64,000 nucleotides of DNA from an uncultured Massilia sp. (GTDB lineage: Bacteria > Pseudomonadota > Gammaproteobacteria > Burkholderiales > Burkholderiaceae), in assembly GCA_946481275.1 (NCBI GenBank), contig CAMLMV010000017.1:67803-131802 (forward strand), read 5' to 3'. Position 1 is the stretch's first letter. Each line of letters begins with the position of its first letter. The position numbers were made by a program, and so were the translations under genes. Under the pieces are notes generated by a model. The model was not told where the DNA came from, did not search any database, and was given only the letters and a program-made list of their open reading frames with translations. Below, piece by piece: positions 43,019 through 52,703 of this stretch.

Positions 43019-44884
43019 TTACTCGGCCAGGCGCTTCTCGAGCTGCGCCTTGGTCGCGACCAGTTCCTGCGGCAGGCGGTAGGCCAGCTTGTCGAACAGC
43101 TCGCTGTGCAGCTTCAGTTCCTCGCGCCACGCGTCCTTGTCGATCGACGTGATCTGGTCGAACTGCTCGTTCGTGAAGTCGATGCCGGTCCAGTTCAGGT
43201 CGCCGTAGGTCGGCGTGGTGCCGAACATGTGCTCGACGCCGCCGGCCTGGCCCTGGCTGCGGTCCAGGATCCATTTCAGCACGCGCATGTTGTCGCCGTA
43301 GCCCGGCCACACGAACTTGCCGTTGTCATCGGTGCGGAACCAGTTGACGCAGAAGATCTTCGGCAGCGCTTGCGGGTTCTTGCCGGCGACTTTCTGGCCC
43401 AGGTTGAGCCAGTGCTGGAAGTAATCGCTCATGTTGTAGCCGATGAACGGCAGCATGGCGTACGGGTCGCGGCGCACGATGCCCATCTGGCCGGCGGCGG
43501 CGGCCGTCGTTTCCGAGCCCATCGTGGCGGCCATGTACACGCCTTCCGTCCAGTTGCGGGCTTCCGTCACGAGCGGCACCGTCGTCGAGCGGCGGCCGCC
43601 GAAGATGAAGGCCGAGATCGGCACGCCGGCCGGATCGTCCCAGGCAGGGTCGATCACCGGGTTCTGCGTGGCGGCGACGGTGAAGCGCGCGTTCGGGTGG
43701 GCGGCCTTGGTGCCGGACGCCGGGGTCCAGTCCTTGCCCTGCCAGTCGATCAGGTGCGCCGGGGCTTCCTTGGTCATGCCTTCCCACCACACGTCGCCGT
43801 CGTCGGTCAGCGCCACGTTCGTGAAGATGACGTTTTCGCGCAGCGAGGCCATGCAGTTCGGATTCGTCTTTTCGTTCGTGCCCGGGGCAACGCCGAAATA
43901 ACCCGCTTCCGGGTTGATGGCGTACAGCTTGCCGTCCGCGCCCGGCTTGATCCAGGCGATGTCGTCGCCGATGGTCGTCACCTTCCAGCCTTCGAAGCCG
44001 GCGGGCGGGATCAGCATCGCGAAGTTCGTCTTGCCGCAGGCCGACGGGAACGCGGCCGCGACGTATTTCTTGTCGCCCTGCGGCGATTCCACGCCGAGGA
44101 TCAGCATGTGCTCGGCCAGCCAGCCGGTGCCGCCCTGCTGGGCTTCCTGGTAACCCATGTTGGAAGCGATGCGCAGCGCGAAGCATTTCTTGCCCAGCAG
44201 CGCGTTGCCGCCGTAGCCCGAGCCGAACGACCAGATCTCGCGCGTTTCCGGATAGTGCACGATATACTTGGTCGCGTTGCACGGCCAGCGCACGTCCTGC
44301 TGGCCCGGCTGCAGCGGCATGCCGACGGTGTGCACGCACGGCACGAAATCGCCGTCGGCGCCCAGCACGTCGTACACGGCCTTGCCCATGCGGGTCATGA
44401 TGCGCATGTTGACGGCGACATACGGCGAATCGGACAGTTCCACGCCGATGTGCGCGATCGGCGAGCCCAGCGGGCCCATCGAGAACGGCACGACGTACAT
44501 CGTGCGGCCGGCCATGCAGCCGTCGAACAGGCCGTTCAGGGTCTGGCGCATCTCGTTCGGGTCGGTCCAGTTATTGGTCGGGCCCGCCTGCTCCTTCGTG
44601 GCCGAGCAGATGAAGGTGCGGTCTTCGACACGCGCCACGTCGCTCGGGTCGGAGCAGGCCAGGTACGAGTTCGGGCGCTTCTCCGGGTTCAGGCGCTTCA
44701 TCGTGCCCGCTTCGACCATCTGTGCGCACAGGCGGTCGTACTCTTCTTCGGAGCCGTCGCACCAGTAGATGGCGTCGGGCTTCGTGAGGGCCGCGATCTC
44801 GGCCACCCAATTGATGAGTTTATTGTGCTTGATGTAAGCTGGGACGTTCAGTGCGGCGACGCCGCCCATCACGGGCTGGTTCAT
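43019..44884 (-). CDS. pckG: Phosphoenolpyruvate carboxykinase (GTP)
   Basis: The 621-residue cytosolic enzyme converts oxaloacetate and GTP to PEP, a gluconeogenic step fitting growth on amino or organic acids. The kinase loop [12 protein letters not shown] with active-site Cys283, [12 protein letters not shown] (about 127-138), [14 protein letters not shown] and the [12 protein letters not shown] segment identify the GTP-dependent form; length is normal. ATG at 44884 is chosen over an in-frame TTG at 44902 because GGAGG lies five bases upstream. A terminator follows at 42908. Confidence 0.97.
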   Translation of the reverse strand: MNQPVMGGVAALNVPAYIKHNKLINWVAEIAALTKPDAIYWCDGSEEEYDRLCAQMVEAGTMKRLNPEKRPNSYLACSDPSDVARVEDRTFICSATKEQAGPTNNWTDPNEMRQTLNGLFDGCMAGRTMYVVPFSMGPLGSPIAHIGVELSDSPYVAVNMRIMTRMGKAVYDVLGADGDFVPCVHTVGMPLQPGQQDVRWPCNATKYIVHYPETREIWSFGSGYGGNALLGKKCFALRIASNMGYQEAQQGGTGWLAEHMLILGVESPQGDKKYVAAAFPSACGKTNFAMLIPPAGFEGWKVTTIGDDIAWIKPGADGKLYAINPEAGYFGVAPGTNEKTNPNCMASLRENVIFTNVALTDDGDVWWEGMTKEAPAHLIDWQGKDWTPASGTKAAHPNARFTVAATQNPVIDPAWDDPAGVPISAFIFGGRRSTTVPLVTEARNWTEGVYMAATMGSETTAAAAGQMGIVRRDPYAMLPFIGYNMSDYFQHWLNLGQKVAGKNPQALPKIFCVNWFRTDDNGKFVWPGYGDNMRVLKWILDRSQGQAGGVEHMFGTTPTYGDLNWTGIDFTNEQFDQITSIDKDAWREELKLHSELFDKLAYRLPQELVATKAQLEKRLAE

Positions 44885-45326
44885 ACATACCTCCAATGCC
44901 AATTAAGAATCCCTGGCGATTCCGATGGCGCAGGTAGCGCAGAGGCGGCGGCCTGCAATGCGCGCGGCTTTCGGAATCCCGTTAATCTTGTCCCGGCAGG
45001 ATCGTCGTCAAGGATGGCCTCGTGGGCCCGCACCTGGGAATCCGTGCGGTTCACGGCTCGGCGCTACGGCGGTCATGTCGCCAGCCCGGGGGTCGCGTGT
45101 GCGCGGTGCCGGGAGCTGGTTGGAACGTGTGCTGCTGGCCGCAAATGATGTCAATCTGACATCTCCGGCTCTTATTTCTGGTCGATTCTACACCTGTGCA
45201 AACCCGTTTTAAATGCTTCAATAACAAAAATGTAGGAATTTTGGTTGAGTAAAGTAGTAGGCTATTTCCTACCGTTCAAATTCTGTCATTTCATTACTTT
45301 CTTGCTGATAACATCCGCTAACATCC
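44885..45326. other. pckG-hydroxyacid-dehydrogenase intergenic region
   Basis: This 442-bp gap carries no convincing gene. It contains the inverted repeat GATGTCAATCTGACATC (45147-45163), a second inverted repeat GTAGG/CCTAC (45257-45272) and an AT-rich leader before 45327 with repeated TAACATCC. These probably belong to divergent promoters. Confidence 0.5.
45147..45163. promoter_or_regulatory. 17-bp inverted repeat in the pckG upstream region
   Basis: GATGTCA-ATC-TGACATC has perfect seven-base arms, 263 bp before pckG and 164 bp before the dehydrogenase. It is a candidate operator of unknown regulator. Confidence 0.45.
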
Positions 45327-46301
45327 ATGAAAATTGCGATCCTTGACGATTATCAAGATGCCGTCCGCACCCTCGAATGCTTCCGGCTGTTGGACGGCCA
45401 CGAGGTCAAAGTGTTCAACAGTTCGACCCGCGGCCTGGGCCAGCTGGCGATCCGCCTGGCGCCGTTCGACGCCCTCGTGCTGATCCGCGAGCGCACAGCC
45501 TTCCCGCGCGCGCTGCTGGCCAAGCTGCCCAACCTGAAGCTGATTTCACAGACCGGCAAGGTCTCCGGGCACGTCGACGTGGCGGCCGCGACCGAGCACG
45601 GCATCGCGATCGCGGAAGGCGTCGGCTCGCCTGTCGCGCCGGCCGAACTGACGTGGGCACTGATCATGGCGGCCAGCCGCAAGATCGTGCCTTACGCCAA
45701 CAACCTGAAGGATGGGCTGTGGCAGACGGCATCGATCAACCCTGAACTCAACGGCCTGGGCCGCGTGCTGAAGGGTCGTACGTTGGGGATCTGGGGCTAC
45801 GGCAAGATCGGGCACATGATCGCGGGGTATGCACAGGCGTTCGGCATGCAGGTGATGGTGTGGGGCAGCGAGAAAAGCCGGGCCGCGGCGGTTGCCGACG
45901 GTTTGACGGCCGCGCCCACGCGCGAAGCGTTTTTCGAGCAGGCGGACGTCTTGAGCCTGCACCTGCGGCTGAACGATGCGACGCGCGGCATCGTCAAGGC
46001 GGACGACCTGGCGCGCATGAAGCGCGACGCGCTGTTCGTGAACACGAGCCGGGCGGAACTGGTCGAAGAAGGTGCGCTGGAGGCCGCGCTGCGCAAGGGA
46101 CGGCCGGGGTACGCGGCGCTGGACGTATTCACCAGCGAACCGCTGGCGGGCGACGCGGCTATCCTGAAGATTCCAACCGTCCTGGCGACGCCCCACCTCG
46201 GCTACGTGGAGCGCGACAGTTATGAGCTGTATTTCCGGGCGGCGTTCGAGAATGTCGTGAACTTCGCGAACGGCAACCCGACCAATATCCTGAAACCCTG
46301 A
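45327..46301 (+). CDS. D-2-hydroxyacid dehydrogenase family protein
   Basis: The 324-residue protein is an NAD(P)-dependent D-isomer-specific 2-hydroxyacid dehydrogenase. The Rossmann motif GYGKIG is at residues 157-162, with catalytic Arg242 in NTSRAELV, an acidic residue near Glu271 and His290 in ATPHLGYVE. The family includes phosphoglycerate and hydroxypyruvate reductases; the substrate is not predictable. It stands alone after an AT-rich leader. It is convergent with the histidine kinase gene, 11 bp apart. Confidence 0.85.
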   Translation: MKIAILDDYQDAVRTLECFRLLDGHEVKVFNSSTRGLGQLAIRLAPFDALVLIRERTAFPRALLAKLPNLKLISQTGKVSGHVDVAAATEHGIAIAEGVGSPVAPAELTWALIMAASRKIVPYANNLKDGLWQTASINPELNGLGRVLKGRTLGIWGYGKIGHMIAGYAQAFGMQVMVWGSEKSRAAAVADGLTAAPTREAFFEQADVLSLHLRLNDATRGIVKADDLARMKRDALFVNTSRAELVEEGALEAALRKGRPGYAALDVFTSEPLAGDAAILKIPTVLATPHLGYVERDSYELYFRAAFENVVNFANGNPTNILKP

Positions 46302-46312
46302 CGGCAGAGGGC

Positions 46313-48622
46313 TCAGCGGTCACCATTTTCCTCGACAGCGAGGCGCGCACCTGCCGCACGGGAATTCAGGGTCTCGACCAGCCTGTCGATACCCTGGAAG
46401 TCCAGCGCGTCAGCGCAACGCTGGACTTCCCTGAGAAAATCCGCGTAATCGGCATGGACCGCCTGCGCGTCGATCCATCGCTCGATATCGGTAAGGCGGC
46501 CGCTGCGCGCGAATTCGGCCAGCCTGTCGAGAGCTTCAGGGGCTGGGCAAGATGGCATGCCATCGACGCGGGGCATGGATTCCGCTGCTGGCGGCGCCGG
46601 GCGGTCGACCTGCGCGGGCGCCACGCACATCGATCCGACGGTACGCGCCGCAATCCGGAACGAGAACGACGTGCCGGCGCCAGGCAGGCTCGATACCCGC
46701 AGCGTGCCCCCCATGGACCGGACAATGCGGTCGGCAATGAACAGCCCCAGTCCCGCTCCGCCGTCGGTCGGGTGCACCTGCTGGAACGCCTGGAAAAGAT
46801 CGGCCTTTCCATCCACGTCGAAGCCAATGCCGGTATCCGCGACGTCGATGCCGATGAGGTATTCGCCGGCTTCCTCGCGTGCGTCGACGGAAAGCGTGAC
46901 CTGGCCGTCGCGCGTAAACTTCGACGCGTTGGACAGCAGGTTGAGCAGTACTTGCTGGAGGCGTGTCCCGTCGACGATCACCGTTCGTGGCAGCGGCGTG
47001 AGCAGGCGGTAGGTGAACCGGTTGTTTTGCTGTGCGCACAGGGCAACGGCGTAGCTGCCGATATCGTCCAGGAAGGCGGGCAGGTCGGTTGCCTCCGGAT
47101 CGAGGGCGAGCGGTTGCAGTTCGGCTTTCGCAAATTCAAGCAGTTCGTCGATCAGGGCAAGCTGATAATGGATGCTGCGGTCGATGGACTGGATGAGCCT
47201 GGCCTGGTGCTGAGTCGCACTTTCCTGCAGGAGTTTGGCGTAGCCATGGATCGTGGAGAGCGGCGCGCGCAGGTCGTGGCTGACATAGCCGAGAATTTCG
47301 ATCTTCTGCCGCACGTTGACCTCCGCCTGGTGCAAGGCGTCATTGAGCGCAAGCGTGCGTTTCGCGACTTCCGCCTTCAGGCGTTCCTGTTCCGTACGTT
47401 GTTGACGCTCGAGATGTTCTCTTGCTTCGCTGCGTTGCCGGCCCACGTGATGGATCCAGGCGGCCAGCACGACGAGATTCGTTGCAAGCGCGATCGTCGC
47501 GGTGACGGGATTGGGAAAAATATCCGATTGCAGCCAGGACAAGGCCGGCTTCAGTGCGTCGATCCCATCGAGGGTCCGGATCGCGTAATTGAACAGCGCA
47601 AAGACGACCGTGACGAGCATCAGCCGCCCGGTCGGGGTCCGGCGCACGGCGAGCAGCAACGCCATGCAGATATTCAACAGGCCGAATGCGACGTTAAGGC
47701 CCGCACAAAACCGGACCCAGACATGGAGGTCGCCAAACGCCGCACCGGCCATGCCGACACATTCGAGCGCGAATATCGTCAGATAGGCGATGCGCACGGG
47801 TATGCGTACGCGCTCGCCGTTCGAAATTCTCAAGACGAACAGGATGAAGCACGCGACCGCGAAATAGACGGACACGGTTTCGCCGCGAGCGGCCCATTCG
47901 GGCGAAGATGGCAACAGAAAGGTTCGCAAATAACCACGGATGCCCGCCTCGTACACGGCAGTGCCGAGCGCCACCATGGCCAGCGACAGAAACGTGAAGC
48001 TGCGCGAAAACACGCCGATCAGCAGCGCGCACCACGCGAGTGCGAGGAATCCGCCAAGGAGGCCGGCATCCCACAGCGCCGCGCGCACTTCCCCGGCGTG
48101 CCATGCCGTCCAGGTGACGACCGCAGGTCGCAGGCGTATCGGTTTGCGCGAGGAAATGCGCACCAATACGGGAAGTTCGTCGTGCGGCGCGAGGTTCAGG
48201 TCGAGCAATGGATACCGCAAACCCGCCGCATTTGCGGCGGCGCCGGCCGGAGGAAACACGGTGCCGACGCTCCACCTGCCATTTCGAAAAGTATAAAAAT
48301 CGGCGCATTCGACCCGTGGATCCTGTAATGCCAGCACCAGCGTGCGCTGGATGTCGTCGCGATTGGCCACAACGATATGCAGCCACCACGCGGACTGCGA
48401 AAAGCCGGGATTGAGCTTCTCCCTGGTCGCCGGGAGGAAACCGTTTTGCGGATGACCGAGCCGCGCGGCCACCTGGCCGACCGTCAGCGCGCCCGTCGGA
48501 TCTTCGAATATCGACATGCCGGCCTCCGCGGCCCGGGCATTGCAAAGGAAGAGGCATGTCGACAGCAAACAAAAGACAAGCGCCCGATAGAGCAGCACGG
48601 GGAGATCGCAAGGCCTATGCAT
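46313..48622 (-). CDS. 7TMR-DISM-type sensor histidine kinase
   Basis: The 769-residue kinase has a signal sequence, a 7TMR-DISM extracellular domain (about 45-180; LTVGQVAARLGHPQNGF, SQSAWWLHIVVANR), seven hydrophobic segments (about 190-395), a coiled coil, an H-box YVSHDLRAPLSTIHGY with His449, N-box NLLSNASKFTRDG, and G-boxes DTGIGFDV and GGAGLGLFIADRI. A C-terminal extension of about 90 residues (EALDRLAEFARSGRLTDIERW region) resembles helical domains attached to such kinases. 7TMR-DISM domains often bind carbohydrates. ATG at 48622 lies 8 bp inside the 3' end of the response-regulator gene, so the pair is coupled. Confidence 0.9.
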   Translation of the reverse strand: MHRPCDLPVLLYRALVFCLLSTCLFLCNARAAEAGMSIFEDPTGALTVGQVAARLGHPQNGFLPATREKLNPGFSQSAWWLHIVVANRDDIQRTLVLALQDPRVECADFYTFRNGRWSVGTVFPPAGAAANAAGLRYPLLDLNLAPHDELPVLVRISSRKPIRLRPAVVTWTAWHAGEVRAALWDAGLLGGFLALAWCALLIGVFSRSFTFLSLAMVALGTAVYEAGIRGYLRTFLLPSSPEWAARGETVSVYFAVACFILFVLRISNGERVRIPVRIAYLTIFALECVGMAGAAFGDLHVWVRFCAGLNVAFGLLNICMALLLAVRRTPTGRLMLVTVVFALFNYAIRTLDGIDALKPALSWLQSDIFPNPVTATIALATNLVVLAAWIHHVGRQRSEAREHLERQQRTEQERLKAEVAKRTLALNDALHQAEVNVRQKIEILGYVSHDLRAPLSTIHGYAKLLQESATQHQARLIQSIDRSIHYQLALIDELLEFAKAELQPLALDPEATDLPAFLDDIGSYAVALCAQQNNRFTYRLLTPLPRTVIVDGTRLQQVLLNLLSNASKFTRDGQVTLSVDAREEAGEYLIGIDVADTGIGFDVDGKADLFQAFQQVHPTDGGAGLGLFIADRIVRSMGGTLRVSSLPGAGTSFSFRIAARTVGSMCVAPAQVDRPAPPAAESMPRVDGMPSCPAPEALDRLAEFARSGRLTDIERWIDAQAVHADYADFLREVQRCADALDFQGIDRLVETLNSRAAGARLAVEENGDR

Positions 48623-49445
48623 CGGACGGTTGTTCCTGCGCGTGGCGGTCCCCAATCAGGCCTTTCTGGCGGCGCCATTCGGACGGCGTCATGCCGAAGC
48701 GGTCCCGAAATGCGGTGGCGAAATTCGCTGCCGTCGAAAAACCGATTTCTTCCGCAATATCGGAAATGGACATCGACGTATCGAGAAGAAAACGCTGCGC
48801 CGTCTTGAGCCGCGTGTGGCGAACATATTCGCCGACTGTCTGGCCGAGGTTGTCGCGGAACGCCCGGGACAGGCGTTTTTCATGCGTACCGACGAGCCCC
48901 GCGAGTTCCTCGACCGTCGGCGCATTGCGCCTGTCGCGCAACAGCACGGCGACGGCGGCGCGAACGAGCACCGCATCCGGTCCGTCGGGCAGCACCGGCA
49001 GGTGCTCGTCCAGTCGCCTGCGGATGACCTTCTTTAAATGATTCCGGATTCGGGCAATCACCTCGGCTGGCTCGAACGGCTTCACGATATAGTCCATCGC
49101 GCCAAGCTCGAGGCCGTGGATCCGATCGTCGAGTTTATCGATGGCGGTCAGGATGAGAATCGGAATGGACTGCGTGGCGGGGTTCGCCGCCAGCAAACGG
49201 CATGCGGTAAAACCGTCCATGCGGGGCATGCTCACATCCATCAGGATCAGATCGGGCGCAAGCAACTGCGCGCGGTTGTATGCCTGCGCGCCGTCGAATG
49301 CGACGCTGATCCGGCAGCGCGATGCGCGCAAGATTTCGATGAGTAACTGCAGCTCGTTGGGACGGTCATCCACTACGAGAATATGGGCGCCGGAGATATC
49401 CTGGGTAGCGAGTGACAGCGTCGAGCTGGGAAAGCGGGACGACAT
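48615..49445 (-). CDS. Response regulator with AraC-type DNA-binding domain
   Basis: The 276-residue protein has a receiver domain (acidic pocket VVDDR, phospho-acceptor Asp70 in LILMDVSMPRMDG, Lys in YIVKPFEP) followed by a linker and an AraC-type helix-turn-helix pair (about 165-262; VGTHEKRLSRAFRDNLGQTVGEYV, SISDIAEEIGFSTAANFATAFRDRFG region). It is the transcriptional partner of the 7TMR kinase, overlapping its start by 8 bp. ATG at 49445 is taken; an in-frame TTG at 49469 is possible. The autotransporter gene 227 bp upstream on the same strand is a plausible target. Confidence 0.9.
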   Translation of the reverse strand: MSSRFPSSTLSLATQDISGAHILVVDDRPNELQLLIEILRASRCRISVAFDGAQAYNRAQLLAPDLILMDVSMPRMDGFTACRLLAANPATQSIPILILTAIDKLDDRIHGLELGAMDYIVKPFEPAEVIARIRNHLKKVIRRRLDEHLPVLPDGPDAVLVRAAVAVLLRDRRNAPTVEELAGLVGTHEKRLSRAFRDNLGQTVGEYVRHTRLKTAQRFLLDTSMSISDIAEEIGFSTAANFATAFRDRFGMTPSEWRRQKGLIGDRHAQEQPSDA

Positions 49446-49672
49446 GGGGCTGCGAACAGTGGGATGCAAAAGTTTCCGAAGACAATTTTTGTAAATACCG
49501 TACGCATTATAAGGGTAGCCAGGAAATCTTTAACGAAAAGCAATTACGCGCCTCGGCTGGGCGCGCCCGCGCGGCGGTTGCAGGAAGGGATGTGAGGGAC
49601 AGGGCGGCCGCAGGACACATGCCGCCCGATTGTCATCGCGGGGCGTGTCCCGCGACGACGGATGCAATTCAA

Positions 49673-51427
49673 TTACCAGCGATAACCGACGCCTACGCCC
49701 GCACCGAACGAGCCGCGGCGCGACACGGGTTTCGACATCGAGCCCTTGACGAGCCATTTGTCCGTCGCGGCGGAGATACCGACGGCGAGTGCGCTTTGAC
49801 CGCCATACGTACCGGCGCCCATCGTGACGACGCGCTCGCCGGGCAATACCGCTTGCGGCAGGCTGGCGATTGCAATCGCGCTCGCCGTACCGGCGTTGGC
49901 ATCCTTGTGATACTGCGACATCTCGTCACGGACCGAGCCGATCGCACCGTTCAACTGGCGCAGGTTCACGGCGTCCGTCGGTGCCGTGCCATCCGCGACG
50001 TTCGCCAGTTGGCGTTCCGCGCCGGCCGAGCCGATCGACACCGTATTGTCACGATCGGCGACCGAGTTCGCGCCCAGCGCGACGGCATTGTTGGCCGTGG
50101 CCTGGCTGTTCGCGCCGATGGCGGTTCCGTTCGCTGCCGTCACTTTCGCGTTCGTGCCGGTGGCAGTACCGTTCGACGCGCTCACGGCAGAGTTGCGGCC
50201 GACTGCCGTTCCGGTCTGGTCGGCGACCGTGCCGGCCGACATGCTCGCTTCCATCTTGCCGACAGTCGTATTCAACGTCGTCACCTGGTTGGACACCGAG
50301 GTGACCTGGGTCGCAACCGTGTCGACCTTGTCGGAGACCGTGTTGACCTTGTCGGAGACCGTGTTGACCTTGTCGGAAACCGTGTTGACCTGGGTCGCGA
50401 CCGTGTCGAGCTTGCCGGAGACCGTGTTGACCTGGCCGGCAACCGTGTTGACCTGCGCTGCGACCGTGTCGACCTTGTTGGAAACCGTGTTGACCTGGGC
50501 GGCAACCGTGTCGACCTTGTTGGACACCGTGTTGACCTGGGTAGCAACCGTGTCGACCTTGTTGGACACCGTGTTGACTTGGGTGGCAACCGTGTCGACC
50601 TTGTTGGATACCGTGTTGACCTGGGTGGCGACCGTAGCGACCTGGTCGGTCACCGACGACACCTGGTTGGCGACCGAGTACAGCTGCGAGCCGTTCACCG
50701 CGTCCGTGCTCGTTGCGCTCACCGCGCCAGCCGCGACGTTGACGACCTGGCGTTCCGCGCCGGCACTGCCCACGCTCGCGACACCGGCCGGGGTGCCCGC
50801 GAAACCGCCATAGGTCACGCTACCTACCGTTGCATTGCTTTCGGTCGTTGCAGCGCGCGTCGTCGTGTTGGCGCCCAGCGCAACGGAATTCGCGGTGGTC
50901 GCCTTCGCACCTTGTCCGATCGCCGTCGACTGGTCGACTGCGGAAGCGCCCTGGCCGAATGCCGCGGCCGTTGCCCCGTTCGCGACGGCACTGTCGCCGA
51001 TAGCCGTTGCCTGTGCCCCGCTGGCGACGGCACTGGCGCCGATTGCCGTCGCGTTATCCCCGTTTGCGCTGGAATTGCCGCCCACCGCCGTCGCCGCGAG
51101 ACCAGTTGCGGATGTCATGCGTCCAATTGCCACGGCTTCGCTGTACGCGGTCGGCGACGTTGCGTTCGAGCTGGCCGAGGCACCGATCGCGATATTGTCG
51201 CAACCGTTGGCACTTGCGGGATAAACGCCGCTACCCGAAATTGCAATATTACCGTCACAAAATGCGGACGCTTTGGTTGTCGTACCGTTCGCCGTGTAAT
51301 CGGCTCGTGCCGGTGCGGATGCCGCCAATGCGACCATCGCTGCACTGATTGCGACCGCAAGGGAAGCTTTCGATTTCGCCGGCATACGCTGAACCGGATG
51401 TACAAACACCTGCTGCTTATTGCTCAT
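49673..51427 (-). CDS. YadA-like trimeric autotransporter adhesin
   Basis: The 584-residue protein begins with an extended signal peptide (residues 1-42 ending PARA). Head repeats follow (AIGASAVASGAQATAIGDSA, AVANGATAAAFGQGAS), then a neck (ADRDNTVSIGSAGAERQLANVA-type, first copy near 205-235), a long heptad stalk (about 250-385; VDTVATQVNTVSNK units), a second head and neck (GTAVGRNSAVSASNG onward) and a C-terminal YadA anchor ending GVGVGYRW. Trimers insert into the outer membrane and project the head to bind surfaces. ATG at 51427 is taken from the signal-peptide position; upstream in-frame codons are unlikely. Heptad copies are nearly identical at DNA level. Confidence 0.92.
   Translation of the reverse strand: MSNKQQVFVHPVQRMPAKSKASLAVAISAAMVALAASAPARADYTANGTTTKASAFCDGNIAISGSGVYPASANGCDNIAIGASASSNATSPTAYSEAVAIGRMTSATGLAATAVGGNSSANGDNATAIGASAVASGAQATAIGDSAVANGATAAAFGQGASAVDQSTAIGQGAKATTANSVALGANTTTRAATTESNATVGSVTYGGFAGTPAGVASVGSAGAERQVVNVAAGAVSATSTDAVNGSQLYSVANQVSSVTDQVATVATQVNTVSNKVDTVATQVNTVSNKVDTVATQVNTVSNKVDTVAAQVNTVSNKVDTVAAQVNTVAGQVNTVSGKLDTVATQVNTVSDKVNTVSDKVNTVSDKVDTVATQVTSVSNQVTTLNTTVGKMEASMSAGTVADQTGTAVGRNSAVSASNGTATGTNAKVTAANGTAIGANSQATANNAVALGANSVADRDNTVSIGSAGAERQLANVADGTAPTDAVNLRQLNGAIGSVRDEMSQYHKDANAGTASAIAIASLPQAVLPGERVVTMGAGTYGGQSALAVGISAATDKWLVKGSMSKPVSRRGSFGAGVGVGYRW
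50297..50680 (-). repeat. Tandem 21/42-bp coding repeats of the adhesin stalk
   Basis: Near-identical 21-bp units, often paired as 42-bp units (ACCGTGTCGACCTTGTTGGA and its relatives), encode the [KQ]V[DN]TV[AS]x heptad about 18 or more times. Their identity suggests recent expansion and possible length change by slippage or recombination. Confidence 0.85.
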
Positions 51428-51803
51428 GTCTTTTCCGTAAAATATGAAGTTGTCCTTGTGCCATCTTTGTCCCCTCCATTTTTTATCTCGCACCGCGCCA
51501 CGGATTACCGTCAGCTCGGTGGTCGCACTACATCGGGGGGATTCTGGGTTAGGTTGCCGAAACGGACTTTTGCCACGGGGCAATAATTGTTTTATTCACC
51601 GTAAATATTTCGATTGCTACGGCAACGGCAGGTGGCACAAGCACATTCACCGCGGAGCGGGCGCACGGGCTTTGGAAAAGGCGGGGGTAAGGCTGCCAGG
51701 CAACCTCGCTGGAGGCGCTGGCGTCACGGACGGTGATGTACGCCCGAACGTTGTCCAGGCGATCAGGTTGGTAAAGCTATCGCGCGGAGGCGGCGTTATA
51801 CAA
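51428..51803. other. Upstream region of the autotransporter gene
   Basis: This 376-bp gap holds the adhesin promoter region. AT-rich stretches at 51590-51620 (AATAATTGTTTTATTCACC and nearby) are the best promoter candidates. No gene was seen. Confidence 0.4.
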
Positions 51804-52610
51804 TCAGCGCAACTCCGGCTCGCCGGTGAAATTGGGCTTACGCATCGGCATCTCGTGCCGGCGCGTCCACATGCCGGCCCAGCCCGGCGGCCACTCGACT
51901 ACGGGCCCGGCATACGCCGGCAACCCCGCGCGCACGGGCACGATGGGCACCGGCGGCATCTCGATGAGGCCGCCGTTCGCGTTCTTTTGCATTGGCGCCA
52001 TGTCGAAGGAATACATGTAACCCGGCAATAGCGCATCGCATACGTTCGCGAACCACGCCGTATGGTCGTCGTCGCGCCCCAGCGCGCGGGCGAGGCCTTC
52101 CGGGTCGAACCTGGCCAGTGCGTGGATCAGCTCGTCCGTGCTCGCACCCGGTGCATCGCCCCATCCCATCACGGGGTTGTTGTTGTAGTCGGCGCCCGAC
52201 CCATACCAGCCTTCGCGCCACGGCCGCTGCATCCAGTCGCGCTTACCCGTGAACAATTGCCAGCGCCAGTGCAGGCCGGACGGCTTGGGCCAGGAATACA
52301 GGTACAGCTTTTCGTAGCCGGCCTTGTGCAGCTCGCGCACCATCGCCATCAGGCGCGCATGCGGCATGCGGTCCGGCGGCGAGCGGCGGAACAGGATCGC
52401 TTCGCCGTCGGCGTGCTGCACCTCGTCGGTCGACAGGTTCAGGTCGAGCGTGCGCGACTCATTGCCGAAGCGTGCGGAGATCCAGCCTGTCAGCAGGTTG
52501 ACGTGCGTGATGACACCATAGCCGCGATGGCGATGGAAGATGACGGTTCCAGGTGCGACGGGTTTCATTGGGAAGGCGGGCTCGGCCCAAAAAGGAGAAA
52601 GGATACTCAT
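51804..52610 (-). CDS. Uncharacterised protein with tryptophan/proline-rich C-terminus
   Basis: The 268-residue protein has no clear signal. Its N-terminal part (PVAPGTVIFHRHRGYGVITHV, GWISARFGNESRTLDL) resembles a small beta-barrel such as the UvrD-tudor or CarD-like fold. The middle is LMAMVRELHKAGYEKLYLYSWPKPSGLHWRWQLF (about 85-120), and the rest is rich in W/G/P (GWYGSGADYNNNPVMGWG, EWPPGWAGMW). Starts at 52610 (MSILSP) and 52568 (MKPVAPG) are both possible; neither has a clear ribosome site. Divergent from the half-length asparaginase. I do not recognise a function. Confidence 0.55.
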   Translation of the reverse strand: MSILSPFWAEPAFPMKPVAPGTVIFHRHRGYGVITHVNLLTGWISARFGNESRTLDLNLSTDEVQHADGEAILFRRSPPDRMPHARLMAMVRELHKAGYEKLYLYSWPKPSGLHWRWQLFTGKRDWMQRPWREGWYGSGADYNNNPVMGWGDAPGASTDELIHALARFDPEGLARALGRDDDHTAWFANVCDALLPGYMYSFDMAPMQKNANGGLIEMPPVPIVPVRAGLPAYAGPVVEWPPGWAGMWTRRHEMPMRKPNFTGEPELR

Positions 52611-52703
52611 CCGATCCGGACGATTCTAGCGCAGACACATACGGATACACTACGGTTTGCGGCTATCATTACCCACCTTTTTTTACCGAGTTTTCAAATC
52701 ATC

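Noticed and set aside
44925..45212. Small open frame upstream of the hydroxyacid dehydrogenase
   Set aside because: Low-complexity arginine/glycine-rich composition with no start signal; the region is better explained as promoter DNA.
50297..50680. Regular repeats that look like a CRISPR array
   Set aside because: Units are contiguous, in frame, and encode a coiled-coil heptad within the adhesin gene; there are no unique spacers or cas genes.
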